From: Isoetes taiwanensis
Lineage: Eukaryota; Streptophyta; Lycopodiopsida; Isoetales; Isoetaceae
Direction of reading: 5' to 3'
NCBI GenBank assembly: GCA_021234155.1
Contig: JAJEKV010000147.1
Location: 683,910 to 747,909, forward strand
Length of the DNA stretch: 64,000 nt
Positions 10,188-20,634 of the stretch are shown here, piece after piece; positions within the stretch are counted from its first letter, which is position 1; each line of letters starts with the position of its first letter. The notes below the pieces were generated by a model. That model had not been told where the DNA came from. It made no database searches and saw only the letters and a program-made list of their open reading frames with translations. Made by a program: the position numbers and the translations under genes.

Positions 10188-13100
10188 TCAAGTAACAACA
10201 AAAGATTCAACAATTCCAAGAGCTGCTTTGCACATCTCTTGCTTCTGAAGTCCTAATGCTTTGGTGAATATGTCAGCAACCATTGCTGACGTTGGACAAT
10301 ATTTAAGCATAATAGTCTTCTTTCGTACTTCCAATTTCATATAATGATAATGTAGCTCAATATGTTTAGATTTAGAATGAAAAACCTCATCCTTTGTTAA
10401 TGCAATTGTACTTTGATTATCACACATGAGTAGAGTAGGCCCCACCTGAGTCTGATGAAAACAATCCATCAACCGTCGTAACCAAACCAATTCTCTACTA
10501 GCAATTGATGCATCAACATACTCTGCTTCCGTAGTGGAAACAGAAACACATCGTTGCTTTTTGGTCATCCAAGAAACTAAGGATTTCCCAACAAAAAAGC
10601 AACTCCCACTAGTAGAACGAAAAGTGTCAGGACAACCACCCCAATCAGCATCTGTATAGCCTAACAAAGTCAATACATCAACATCATTCTGCTTTGTGTA
10701 CAATAAACCACAAGTAGAAGTGCCTTTCAAGTATCTCAAAACCCTTTTAGCAGCAATCCAATGAACCTGTCCAAGATTAGTCATGAATTGACCAAGAGTA
10801 TTAGCAGCATAACTAATATCAGGGCGAGTAGCATTGGCCAAATACATCAACGCACCAACCAAACTAGCATAAGGACATTTTTTCATTTGCAATCTTTTTT
10901 CATCAGTGCAAGGACTTTGTTTTTGAGAAAGTTTGGAGTATCTGGAACTAACAACAAGAGGAGTACTTTGTGATTTTGCTTCAAGGAGGCCAAACTTTTT
11001 AATGAGTGCAGAGATGTATGTGGATTGAGAAAGATGTAACAAACCCTTTGATCTGTCACGTTGCACTTGAATACCCAAACATGAGTGAATTTCACCCAAG
11101 TCAACCGTCTCAAAGGCTGCAGATAAGAGAGCTTTCACTTTATGTAAGTATGGTAAATCATTGCAAACAAAGATCGTATCATCAACATATAGAGCAATGA
11201 AAACATAAGAGGACCCTTCTTGCTTGAAGTAAATGTTCAAATCAGCCACACTAGGAAGGAATCCAGCAGAAAGCAAGAAGGTGTTAATCTTTATGAACCA
11301 TGCTCGGGAAGCTTGCTTCAAACCATAAAGAGCTTTACGCAATCTACACACCAAGTGTTCTTGTCCAGACACAACAAATCCAGCAGGTTGTACCATGTAA
11401 ATCTCTTCACTCAAATCACCATTCAAGAAGGCTGTCTTTACATCCATTTGATGTATATGAAGATCATGCTGCACTGCAAAGGCTAACAACACTCGCAAAC
11501 TTGTAAGACGTACAACTGGAGAAAAGGTTTCCTCATAATCTACACCTTCAACTTGTGAGAAACCTTTGACAATAAGGCGAGCTTTGAATTTATCAAAAGA
11601 ACCATCAGCTTTAACCTTGGTCTTAAAAATCCACTTACATTGAATGGGCTTTCGTGCTGCAGGTAATTCCACAAGTTCCCATGTACCTTTATTGATCAAG
11701 GACTCATATTCAGCCTCCATAGCCATTTTCCATGATTCTGCTTGATCTGAACTGAGAGCATCAGCAACAGAAATTGGATCAGCAGTCATAGCCAAAGCAG
11801 AATAATAATCTAAGATCCGTTGCGTCGGCTTCCAAGCTCGACGTGCAACAATAGCATCATCATGAGGAACCTCATGAATAACTTCATCATCATGAGCACC
11901 CTCATGAATAACTTCATCAAGACCATCATGATCTTCCTCATCATAATCACCATCATTAGCAAAATCATAAGCAAGTTCAGGAACATCAAGAGCTTCAGCA
12001 GGATCAAAAATTGGATTATGTGCATCAAGGATAGCAGGAGCAATGAGAGGAGTATTAGGCAGCATAGGAACATCAGTAAAAGGATCATCATCTGAAAAAG
12101 GGAATTCAACAAGTATTTCACTTTCATATTGACTATTAGGTTTGAAGCGTAACATAGAAAGCTCATCAAAAGTAGCATCACGGCTAATGATAACGTTTCG
12201 AGCAACAGGATCCCAAAAACGATATGCTTTAGCATTAGAAGCATATCCAAGGAAAATAGCTTTCGTAGCAACAGGATCAATCTTTTTTCTTTTTTCAGTT
12301 GGAATATGAACATAAGCAGTACAACCAAAAACACGCAAATTAGCAACATTGGGTTTACGACCAAACCAGGCTTCAAACGGAGTTTTGCCTTTCAAAGCAG
12401 AAGTAATCAAGCGATTTTGCACATACACAGCAGTGGCAACAGCTTCTGCCCAAAAACACTTATCCAAACCAGAATGAATAAGCATACAACGCACAGCATT
12501 TATGATTGTGCGATTCTTCCTTTCAGCAACACCATTTTGTTGGGGAGAATAAGGCGCGGTATATTCATGAAAAATACCTGATTCTGCACAAACTTTGTCA
12601 AAAGCCAAAGATTTAAACTCACCACCATTATCAGTGCGCAATCTTTGAATCATGGTTCCAGTTTGAACCTCAACCAATTTCTTAAAGGTACAAAAGATGG
12701 ATAGGACATCAGATTTTTTGGAAAGAAAGTACACAAAGGTATAGCGAGTATAATCATCAATGAAAAGAAGAAAGTATAGGGCTTTACCAATGGAAACACA
12801 AAATGGGCCACAAAGATCAGAATGTACAAGTTCTAAGAAATGCGAGGTAGGATGTCCATCTCCAGAGAATGGATGGCGATGCTGCTTACCAAGAGCACAA
12901 GCCTCACAAACACCCAATACACCATGGGTTGACAAATTGAGACCATCCACAAGTTCATCACAGCTCATGTCCAAAAGAGCTTGAAAGTTAGCATGACCAA
13001 AGCGTCGATGCCACAAAGTACTGATATCATCACCACGAGATATCACAACATTAGCAAACTCATCATTCAGTTGAAGAGCATAAAGATTGCCTTGGCGAAA

Positions 13101-13295
13101 AGCAGTGGCAAAAACAAGACCATCTTTCACAAAACGGCAAACACGGTTATCAAACTGAACAAGGAAGCCAATATCAGTAAGACGAACAAGAGAAAGGAGA
13201 TTGTGGGAAAGGTCCGGCACATGTAGAACCCCATGCAAAAGCCGCACACCAGAAGATGTGCCAATTTGAAGAGTACCAATGCCTTTTGACGACAA
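10188..13295 (-). CDS. copia-1 integrase, reverse transcriptase, RNase H
   Basis: A 1035-codon frame. The integrase zinc finger is LWHRRFGHANF with CEACALGKQHRHPF. The catalytic Asp blocks are LELVHSDLCGPF and RLRTDNGGEF, and the Glu block is NGVAERKNRTI. Reverse transcriptase begins at CKWIFKTKVKADGS, has HQMDVKTAFLNGDL (motif A) and ALYVDDTIF (motif C, YVDD). RNase H has TDADWGGCPDTRRST-like GYTDADWGGCPDTF, SVSTTEAEYVD and VADIFTKALG. The length is right for a copia pol lacking gag and protease. The first Met is not the true start; the homologous frame enters from gag through the break near 13300. An acidic stretch with repeated HDDEVIHEV lies between integrase and RT. All catalytic residues I can check are present. 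Confidence 0.93.
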   Translation of the reverse strand: MSSKGIGTLQIGTSSGVRLLHGVLHVPDLSHNLLSLVRLTDIGFLVQFDNRVCRFVKDGLVFATAFRQGNLYALQLNDEFANVVISRGDDISTLWHRRFGHANFQALLDMSCDELVDGLNLSTHGVLGVCEACALGKQHRHPFSGDGHPTSHFLELVHSDLCGPFCVSIGKALYFLLFIDDYTRYTFVYFLSKKSDVLSIFCTFKKLVEVQTGTMIQRLRTDNGGEFKSLAFDKVCAESGIFHEYTAPYSPQQNGVAERKNRTIINAVRCMLIHSGLDKCFWAEAVATAVYVQNRLITSALKGKTPFEAWFGRKPNVANLRVFGCTAYVHIPTEKRKKIDPVATKAIFLGYASNAKAYRFWDPVARNVIISRDATFDELSMLRFKPNSQYESEILVEFPFSDDDPFTDVPMLPNTPLIAPAILDAHNPIFDPAEALDVPELAYDFANDGDYDEEDHDGLDEVIHEGAHDDEVIHEVPHDDAIVARRAWKPTQRILDYYSALAMTADPISVADALSSDQAESWKMAMEAEYESLINKGTWELVELPAARKPIQCKWIFKTKVKADGSFDKFKARLIVKGFSQVEGVDYEETFSPVVRLTSLRVLLAFAVQHDLHIHQMDVKTAFLNGDLSEEIYMVQPAGFVVSGQEHLVCRLRKALYGLKQASRAWFIKINTFLLSAGFLPSVADLNIYFKQEGSSYVFIALYVDDTIFVCNDLPYLHKVKALLSAAFETVDLGEIHSCLGIQVQRDRSKGLLHLSQSTYISALIKKFGLLEAKSQSTPLVVSSRYSKLSQKQSPCTDEKRLQMKKCPYASLVGALMYLANATRPDISYAANTLGQFMTNLGQVHWIAAKRVLRYLKGTSTCGLLYTKQNDVDVLTLLGYTDADWGGCPDTFRSTSGSCFFVGKSLVSWMTKKQRCVSVSTTEAEYVDASIASRELVWLRRLMDCFHQTQVGPTLLMCDNQSTIALTKDEVFHSKSKHIELHYHYMKLEVRKKTIMLKYCPTSAMVADIFTKALGLQKQEMCKAALGIVESFVVT

Positions 13296-14380
13296 AAGGG
13301 TCTATTGTCACCAAGATAGACAAATTTCTTAGCAAGAAGAGGACGATATTGAGTCAACCAATGCTTGTGATGAGTCATGTGTTGAGTGGCAGCAGAATCT
13401 ACAAGCATAGAATCATTAGCTTTAACCATTTCAAGCGTATCATGGACACAATGTCCCTCATCTCGCATGCCAAGAAGAAGTTTATGCTCAGTAGCAAAAT
13501 TTTTATAATAACATTCTTCTTCAGGATGGCCAGACTTTTTACAATATTCGCAAACAATAGAGCGATTTCTTTTGGGAGGAGGACCACGACCATAGCCACG
13601 GCCACGGCCGCGTCCACGTCCACGACCAGAACGACCAACATGCTCATCAACATAATTATCCTGATCATCATCACGAGATTGTTTAGAACAAACCACAAGA
13701 GCTGTTTCTGTCTGATCTTTGGAATATTTTTGAAGTTTGGTAGCTTCATCTTTCAATGAAATATGAACACGATCTAGAGTGAGGTTGGCTTTATTGAGCA
13801 AAACGGTACGAACAACCTTGAATTCTTCTGGCCAAGTTTCTAGAAGTGCAACAATTTGTTGTTGAGGTGGCATGACCTCACCAGCAATAGACAAGCCATC
13901 TATAAGAGTTTTAAACTTATCAAAGTGAAGGTCAAAAGATTCTGTGAGGCTATAACGAAGATTTGCAATATCATTGCGAAGACTATAAATCTCATAGACA
14001 GTCTTTTGCTCATATACTTTGTCAAGGTAACTCCAAACCTCAGCAGAGGTTTTGAGATCCCTAACATCCATCAGAATGGATTCTTTGAGTGCATAAAGTA
14101 TCAAAGAACGTGCCGCTTTATCTTTTTCTTCCCAATCAGCTAAAAGCTTGACCCAAGTATCGTATTCAGCTCCACTGGTAGCAAGAGCACCACCACTAGT
14201 CAATGGTTGTTTAGGAACACGGATTTTACCCGTGACGTAATCAAAAAGTTTGTCACTCTCCAACACCAACTCCATCTTCAGCTTCCAAACAGGGAAGCCA
14301 GATCCAGAAAAGACATAAAGTGTCTTTGTCCCGGAGAGCCCGCGAAAAGTTACAACAGAAGAGCTTGGCTCTGATACCAT
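13127..14380 (-). CDS. copia-1 gag and protease
   Basis: Gag begins at an ATG whose A is the last LTR base and whose TG belongs to the primer-binding site, giving MVSEPSSSVVTFRGLSG. The frame is also open into the LTR (12 more codons from 14416). Gag helices include PVWKLKMELVLE and SAEVWSYLDKVYEQKTVYE. An R/G repeat (GRSGRGRGRGRGRGYGRG) precedes the CCHC knuckle CEYCKKSGHPEEEC. The protease active site is MLVDSAATQHMTHH (D-S-A, a copia variant of D-S-G/A). Homology ends at VYLGDNR near 13305. Downstream residues to 13127 are out of frame, the true continuation (SSKGIGTLQIG) being in the pol frame. A one-base change in the CCCTTTTG run explains the break. It could also be a programmed frameshift, but the run is not a classic slippery site. 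Confidence 0.9.
   Translation of the reverse strand: MVSEPSSSVVTFRGLSGTKTLYVFSGSGFPVWKLKMELVLESDKLFDYVTGKIRVPKQPLTSGGALATSGAEYDTWVKLLADWEEKDKAARSLILYALKESILMDVRDLKTSAEVWSYLDKVYEQKTVYEIYSLRNDIANLRYSLTESFDLHFDKFKTLIDGLSIAGEVMPPQQQIVALLETWPEEFKVVRTVLLNKANLTLDRVHISLKDEATKLQKYSKDQTETALVVCSKQSRDDDQDNYVDEHVGRSGRGRGRGRGRGYGRGPPPKRNRSIVCEYCKKSGHPEEECYYKNFATEHKLLLGMRDEGHCVHDTLEMVKANDSMLVDSAATQHMTHHKHWLTQYRPLLAKKFVYLGDNRPFCRQKALVLFKLAHLLVCGFCMGFYMCRTFPTISFLLFVLLILASLFSLITVFAVL
14366..14379 (-). other. copia-1 primer-binding site
   Basis: TGGTATCAGAGCCA directly after the 5' LTR on the minus strand, complementary to the 3' end of initiator Met-tRNA, the standard plant copia primer. Confidence 0.92.
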
Positions 14381-14560
14381 GTTAGAAATATGAGACACAC
14401 ACAACTTTTCCCACAAGACAAGACAAAATTTTATTCATATGAGATACATATTTATACATCAATATGAGCCACTATTGGACTAGTGCCACAATAGGCAAGA
14501 GTGCTATATGTGACATACGTGCCATACATAGCAAAAGGTAAAGGTGCACGTCTCCTATAG
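14380..14560 (-). repeat. copia-1 5' LTR
   Basis: Identical in length (181 bp) to the 3' LTR and one base different. Its last base supplies the A of the gag ATG. The element therefore has essentially no leader between LTR and gag. Confidence 0.92.
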
Positions 14561-14565
14561 AGCCC

Positions 14566-15382
14566 TAAACTCAACCATATTAAAACTCAATCGTAGAATG
14601 ATCAAATCTCATAGTATTCAGGGAGATATCTGAGATTAACTATAAAGGAAATACACTTACCTACTGCTTACTTATGATACAAGGACCCTGCAAAGAAATC
14701 ATGCCAGAATGACAGAAGCAAAACCGAAAGTACACAGATCTACGTTTCGGGACCAAAACATACATACATATAGATTGCTTCATCCAAGGCTTCTTGGCAA
14801 CAATCTGATTCCGACACGAACCCAAAGGAGGCGTTTTCAGAGCACAAAAAACAAATGGCCACAGCATAGTCCGTCTCTTTTAAAAACCTTCTAGGAGCTA
14901 GTTTCTGCAACCGGCTTCCATGAATCCTTCTGCTCATACCTTTCAGAACCAGCTTGAAGAAAATAATAGAACAACCAACCACTCAATTATACCTGTGCAG
15001 GATTGAAAATTTTCATCTTGTTGTGCCATGTATGTAATTGTTGAAACCTTCCTCTACCATATCCAAATCGAGAGAATAAATAAAATTTGAACAACCACGA
15101 TCAACATCTGAATAAGCAAGCAAAAATCTCAGCCTGATGACCGGAAGAGTAGCCGTGCTATGGCGAGGTATTGCCGCCATGGTGCTTTCTGTCTGTCACC
15201 AACTCTCTTCGTAAAGGAAATGGTATTTGCATACGATTCTGGCGCGGATCCATATTTATGTTGGCGATTGAAGACCCGAGAACAATCTAGTAGCTTCTGT
15301 TGCAAGCACCATTGAAATATTTAAAAAAAATGGCTAATTATCGAACATTCTAGAATCTACCCTATTATAATTATATGTTAGA

Positions 15383-15384
<2 letters not shown>
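14566..15384. other. No gene recognised
   Basis: Flank of copia-1. A 62-codon minus-strand frame from 15180 (MAAIPRHSTATLPVIRLR...) ends near 14990 at a GTATAA that could equally be a splice donor. I cannot tie it to the IDD remnant or to any family. Confidence 0.3.
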
Positions 15385-15385
<1 letters not shown>

Positions 15386-15466
<81 letters not shown>

Positions 15467-15468
15467 AA
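15386..15468. repeat. (GAT)n microsatellite, LINE tail
   Basis: About 26 GAT units. On the minus strand this is TTATTATCATCATC..., lying just beyond the 3' UTR of the LINE that runs 19.08 to 15.48 kb, so it is the element's 3' tail. Confidence 0.9.
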
Positions 15469-15519
15469 TAAGTGTCTAGCTCACGTAGGGCCTCGAGAGA
15501 CCATGGAGCCTGAAAACTT

Positions 15520-17660
15520 TTACAACTTCAACAATAAAGAACGATGTGCATCCACCGTTCTCATGTATAAACTCAAACGCATAGGTGATAGTGCTAATAG
15601 TGAATGAAAATCAGCCACTTGAATGTTGAAATGTTCCCTGATATGGTGATATGTCGTGCAATGTATAAACGTATGGTACTCATCCTCAATTTGACTTTCT
15701 TCGCATACCTTGCAAATACGATCCTCGACAGGGATTTTAGACCACCGACCAGTCTCAATTGCAAGTCTATGTGAGCCTGTTCTGTACCTGGCAATAATCT
15801 GTTTATATCCTCGCGGGATGTCTGCATTCAGATAGGCTTGGCTCCCATATTCAAATTGTCGGTTCACATTGGCCCTGTAATACATCATCTTTTTTCCTGG
15901 AACTTCCCATAAGTGTTCTACTGCAAGTTTCTCCAGCAATTCTCGCGCGTCCGACTTATTACTCGGCCAATTGGCATCAGTCACACCCCATCTGATTGCC
16001 CATTCCCGGACGTCTTTCATCCATCCTGACGTTTCTGAGCTCAACATGGCCTGATAGGATATCCGATTTGTTGGCTGCCCCTGTACCCTGTTGACAAAAT
16101 TGATTGCCTGAAAGAGTGCTTCCAATTCCATTGGAAAAAGGCCAGCCTCGGCCAACATGATTGCATATGGGATCTGAGGCTTTATACCTAATTCCTCGCG
16201 GAGAAAGGTTTTCTGAATGGATTCAACCTGCTGCCATAACTTAGAAGATATGCCTGGACCCCATATGGGCGCACCATACAGCAGGACGGTCTGGACCAAA
16301 GTTTTAAAGAGTACCTTTTTGAGTCCCCAATCTGTAAGAGAGGCTCTGCTGCATTTTGATCCTGTGACCCTGCGTTTGATGCATTCTTTCCAATTGTATT
16401 TGGATGGAAAATCAATCCCCAAGTATTTAAAACACTCAACTGTCTCTAATTCCATCCCATTGTATTTGAAAATCGGCCTGTCTCCATGCAAAAAGACTCC
16501 AGGCATTGCAAATGCTTTTGCAAGATGTGCTCTTTATTTGCCACTAACACCACATCATCTGCGTATAAGAGTGATTGCACAATGTATGTACCTATTCTCG
16601 ATCCAGTCAAAGACCGCTCCTTCAGCCAGTCTTCAAGCTCATCTATAAAGATGCCAAACAGCGTAGGAGACAGCGGGCATCCCTGGCGCACTCCAATGGT
16701 GCTTTTTACAACTGTGTTAACTGTACATGACAGCTTAATCAGCACTTTTGCGTATAATTGGGAGATTGCCTCTCTGATTTCCATTGGAACATCAAGCTGA
16801 GCCATCCTTTCACCCAGTTTTCCTCTCGGAACTGTATCGAATGCTTTTGCAAAATCGATAAAGGCAATGTAAAGTGCAGTATTGGGAGATTTGGCTTTCT
16901 CTACAAGCACCCGCAGTGTAAGCGCATGGTCCAGTGTGTTATGATCTTTTCTGAAACCTGCCTGGTATACAGAGCGTTTTCCTTCCTCTTCTGCCCAAGT
17001 GCTTAATCTGCTTTCCAACAAACTGCCCAGGATCTTTGCAAAAGTGCTGCCAATTAAGATAGTTCTATAATTGGTAGCCACTTTCTTGTCTCCAGATTTG
17101 TAAATTGGATGGACACGGTTTATCCTCCAATTGTCTGGCATCCCTTGCCTGATACACATGTTCAATATTCTTGTGAGGATGGAAATCATTCTCTGTCCGC
17201 CCCATTTGAAAAGTTCCACACAGATGCCATCAGAATCATGTGCTTTGTTGTTTGCCATATTGACCAGGATATCTTTAACCTCATCCTCTAAAAATAGATC
17301 CATGTTTGAGGCCAAGATTGGCATGCTATCAGCACCTTTTTTCTCATAAATATCTTTAACTAAATTTAATAGGCCATCTATATCCAAAATCGACTGTTCT
17401 GATTTACCTTTTAGGATGTTCCAAAATGACCTGGGCGCTTTCTTGAAGTGTTCAGCTAAAGCCAATTGTCTCTGCTGGCAAAACAAGCGTTTCTTATTTC
17501 TCAGCAACTTCCTGTACCATGCAGGTTTGCGAATGCAGTTTTGTGGCAAACTCTTTCTTGCTATCTCGCACTCGGAATCCCACCATGGTTTTCCTACTCG
17601 CATTACATGGTTTTCCTTGTAGGTGCCTTTTGGAGACTGCAAAGGTTTCTGTCCCCGCAT
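15520..17660 (-). pseudogene. LINE-A ORF2: reverse transcriptase and C-terminal domain
   Basis: Two overlapping frames (17660-16446 and 16506-15520) form the C-terminal two thirds of ORF2, which copies LINE RNA at the nicked target. Reverse transcriptase motifs in order: NYRTILIGSTFAKIL, YQAGFRKDHNTLDHAL, ALYIAFIDFAKAFDTVPR (motif A Asp), GVRQGCPLSPTLFGIFIDE, LLYADDVVLVA (motif C, YADD). The second frame carries the thumb (VECFKYLGIDFPSKYNW) and a long linker. It ends with RICKVCEESQIEDEYHTF followed by IHCTTYHHIREHF, a C-x2-C...H...C knuckle. The frame changes near 16.47 kb at TGRFSNTMGWN, so the copy is broken once here and again between RT and endonuclease (17.66-17.78 kb). The segment from 16916 upward is duplicated at 23.2 kb. 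Confidence 0.88.
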
Positions 17661-17777
17661 CTAGCAACAAGTTCGCAAATTTGTGCGCATCTTCAGCCAC
17701 CAATCCTGACCATGTGCTGTGTGCTAGCAACCCTTCAATTTTCTTCTTATATGAACCACACATTTTGTAATTGATTT

Positions 17778-18621
17778 TCAGTCTAGGAGTGATGTGGTTC
17801 GCTGCCAATCAGCTTTTGTGTCAATCTTAAACACCAAGTGCAGTGGAGTGTGATCAGATTCCACAAGTTTCTCTCCTACAAAACAATCCTGTAGAAAGTC
17901 TACAATTCGTGCCATGATGTAATCTATTGTGCTTGCATCTGCATAATTTATGCATGTGAAATGCCCTGATCTTGGAAATAATCTTATCCCATTGATGATT
18001 TTCAACTGACATACAGTACCGAGTTCCAACAAAGACTCTCCCATGCTATTTGTATTTGTATCCTCAGATGTTCTGCTGAAAAACATATCTTCCACTTCGT
18101 CCAAATGCAGATTTGATATATCTTCATATGTTTGACATTGCTTTTGGCCAGTACGAGCATCGAAGTCTCCCAATACAAATACTTCACCCTTGGATTGATA
18201 TCTTATGATATCTGAGCATAGCATACTGAAAGGGTCATCCCTGCATAAATTCTGTTTGTCATAGATCTTTGCGTTGCTTGGTGCAAAATAACATATTGCA
18301 AAATAAAGATCTCGCCCCTTAGTTTTGACCTGTAACCAAATATATTGGTTATTGTCATCCTGCTGCACAATTTGGCATTCTTGTGCCAATTGAGATTTGC
18401 TGAAAACAGCAATCCCACCAAAACCACGTCCTGCCCCCTGGCAATTTGTCATTCCAGATATGCCCAACTAGAACAAACCCTGCCATGTCTGGAGGTAATT
18501 GGCAAAATTGGTGTGCCCATGTCTCCGTGAAGAAGACCAAGTCCTGCTCCTGCCATACATCAGATGTAGCATTCACCTTTGCTTGGTTTAAACCATGTGC
18601 ATTCCATAGGCTTATTCTCAA
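17778..18621 (-). pseudogene. LINE-A ORF2: AP-type endonuclease
   Basis: N-terminal endonuclease domain of ORF2, which nicks the target strand. From 18621: MRISLWNAHGLNQAKVNA (N motif), LVFFTETW (catalytic Glu), then after a frame change GRGFGGIAVFSK, FAICYFAPSNAK, VFVLGDFDARTG (G-D-F-N/D motif), TIDYIMARI and LVESDHTPLHLVF (S-D-H motif). The order and spacing fit an exonuclease III-like fold. One frame change near 18.45 kb (GHIWNDKLPGG to QGAGRGFGG) and a stop before the RT make it non-functional. An almost identical copy lies at 24091-24975. Confidence 0.85.
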
Positions 18622-18758
18622 GACCCTGCTTTCCTATTGCCTCTTCCTGTTTGTGACAATTGCTTTCCCTCCTCGGTCCAGATAAGCAACAAAACCTAAT
18701 GCCCTTGCCTCCTTAACTCTGGTCCATTCTTTCTTCCTGTTTTCCAACTGAGTTGGAG

Positions 18759-19061
18759 TTAGATCCACATCAAGCCAGATCTTTTCCCTTTCAAAGTGTT
18801 TCTGTTTTGGAGGATTCTGTCTCTTGCTTCCTTGTTTTCCAATTTAACCAAGATTGGACGAGTATAAGATCCTGGCTTACCCAATCTCCTTGCAGATATG
18901 ACCTTTGGTTCATGCAGATACATGGTATTTGCAAAGAATTTATCTACGATGGCCATGATGTCTTCCTCTTCAATTTCTGGAATACCAGAGATCTTAAGGT
19001 TATTAGCCCTAGCCTCTTGGTCAGCTTGTTCTGCCGAGATGTATTGGTGGTGCAGTTTCAT
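18759..19061 (-). pseudogene. LINE-A ORF1 C-terminal part
   Basis: A 100-codon frame with NNLKISGIPEIEEEDIMAIV, VISARRLGKPGSYTRPILV and KLENKEARDRILQNRNTLK. This resembles the RNA-binding domain of LINE ORF1 proteins (a short beta strand, acidic helix, RLG strand, RPILV strand, helix ending in R-x-x-IL). ORF1 coats LINE RNA and acts as chaperone. The coiled coil expected upstream is cut off at about 19070 by 5' truncation. A copy with base changes lies near 25.05-25.37 kb. Confidence 0.65.
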
Positions 19062-19075
19062 TTGTTTAGGAAAAA

Positions 19076-19654
19076 TATAATCTAGGACAAATGCTCAAAA
19101 TGATTACTTACTAGTTCAAATTTAGATTTCCACAAGCAACAACTTAAACTAAGCTTCAATAACCATTTTAATAAGTATCTTTAACCTTATAAATGATGTA
19201 GCAGAAATTCATTGTTCAAATGGGATTGAGCATATCAGTGTAGCAGACTTGACTTTTACAACACATACAATTCAGCACATCCAAACTGGCCAAAACATAA
19301 GAAATCTTCTGAGATTCAATACTGTTAATCATTGATACAATGAATCGATATGTACAGATTATAAATGTTTGTCTTCCGGCAGTGATGGAGAACCAAGCTA
19401 GAGATCCTCATTTCATGTTTTCTTCTAATTTGACCGTCAAAATATTACTGTAATTACATTATTTACATTTAACCATTGGAAACCATTTTCAATGATTCTC
19501 TCACTTCACATGATATAGGTTTAAATTAAACCTATACGTCTGCAACAATTTTAGGTCATCTTCATATCAATGTTAGGTCATCTCCAACTTGTAACTTCTT
19601 GTGATCTTGCTTCTAGACAATCCTAAGTTTATCGTGACCCCTTATAATGATAAC
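19076..19654. repeat. Dispersed repeat R1, copy in duplication A
   Basis: Starts TTAGGAAAAATATAATCTAG and ends about CCCCTTATAATGATAACAT. It is the closer relative of 25389-25979 (the duplicate) and a diverged relative of 3905-4494. It includes the same near-palindrome ATAGGTTTAAATTAAACCTA near 19515. Non-coding. Confidence 0.85.
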
Positions 19655-20634
19655 ATATGTAGCCACTTTCTCATTTATATTGGACACCAAATTGCTCTGC
19701 CCAAGAACAAATGTAATTAGCTAGCCAAGTGTCATGACCATGTAGATCGCCTTCACGTTTCAGCTAGCTCATATGAGGTTACTACCATTACACATGAGTA
19801 GAACGCAACATTTTCATCAACAATCTAATGATGCATAACAAATCTAGAAAATCTATATATTATCAAGGCATTCAACTTAACTTAGAAGTTACCTATGTTC
19901 ATTTCGTATTCTATCCTGGGCATACATGCCATTAGAGATTAAAGAACGACCGATTTGGCATTTTGGAATTTAGAAGCATTAAGCAAACTTTGTACATGCC
20001 CTCATTTTCAGCCCATTTAGCTTTTATGGCTTTTATATTTCACGAAATGGATTGACTACATATCCCTCAGCTCAAAATTATTTATCACAAAGTAATAGCC
20101 AAGGAATACTAAAGGAGCAGTTTAACCGAGCTTGATCAAGTAGGCAGATCTATCTTTTAGTGATAATCAATATACAAATTAACATGAATAGAGGCGCGTC
20201 AACCATAAAAATTGGATCTTTTGTTGTTAAATGATTTTTTACCATAGCCAGGCTTCTAGAATTTATTATAAGCGGGATTTCCAGCTTTTTGAGCTTTCCT
20301 ATTCTTCCTCAGATTCTGTTGTTACACGCCCTTTGGCATCTCGGACCCCTTGAAATGAATGATCAAATAGAGCCACATTTCGTAGGCCATTTATTTATGC
20401 AAAGGGATCTGCAAGCTGAAGTTTTCCACCAAAACTATGGAGATCCACTATTATCTATTAGCAGCACATAGTTGGTAGGTCAACTTCAAATGCTAAATCC
20501 ATAGATATGAAATGCACCTTCTTCTTTGACCATAGCCAACCCAAAATAAATTTTGGTATTCTGTAGGATCATTTTTGGCAAAATAGGTATACGCCTGCCA
20601 AATGCATATTTGATTTACCAAATGCATGTTAACA
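19655..20634. other. Non-coding, nothing recognised
   Basis: AT-rich. A 60-codon frame at 20289-20471 is identical in the duplicate at 26613-26795 but has no recognisable motif and is probably chance. Confidence 0.4.

Larger units (their letters stand above)
9836..14560 (-). mobile_element. Ty1/copia retrotransposon (copia-1), nearly intact
   Basis: A 4725-bp element with 181-bp LTRs at both ends that differ at one base (TACATGGC versus TACATAGC), a 5-bp TSD (AGCCC), an initiator-Met primer-binding site, and gag-protease-integrase-RT-RNase H in copia order on the minus strand. One frame break near 13.30 kb separates gag/protease from the rest. The near-identity of the LTRs indicates recent insertion. 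It landed next to the IDD pseudogene. Confidence 0.95.
15469..19075 (-). mobile_element. 5'-truncated LINE (LINE-A)
   Basis: A minus-strand non-LTR element with, in order, the end of an ORF1, an apurinic-type endonuclease, reverse transcriptase, a C-terminal knuckle, a short 3' UTR and a (CAT)n tail. Its 5' end is lost at about 19070, where repeat R1 begins. Motifs QAGFRKDHNTLDHA and GVRQGCPLSPTLFG resemble the I/Jockey/CR1 side of LINE phylogeny more than plant L1 or RTE. This is recalled pattern knowledge, not a tree. Confidence 0.85.

Noticed and set aside
11220-11506. Plus-strand frames opposite copia-1 pol
   Set aside because: Antisense shadows of a well-supported reverse transcriptase.
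11810-12376. 188-codon Leu/Met-rich minus frame inside copia-1
   Set aside because: Shadow of the acidic Asp/His repeats of the copia polyprotein in another frame.
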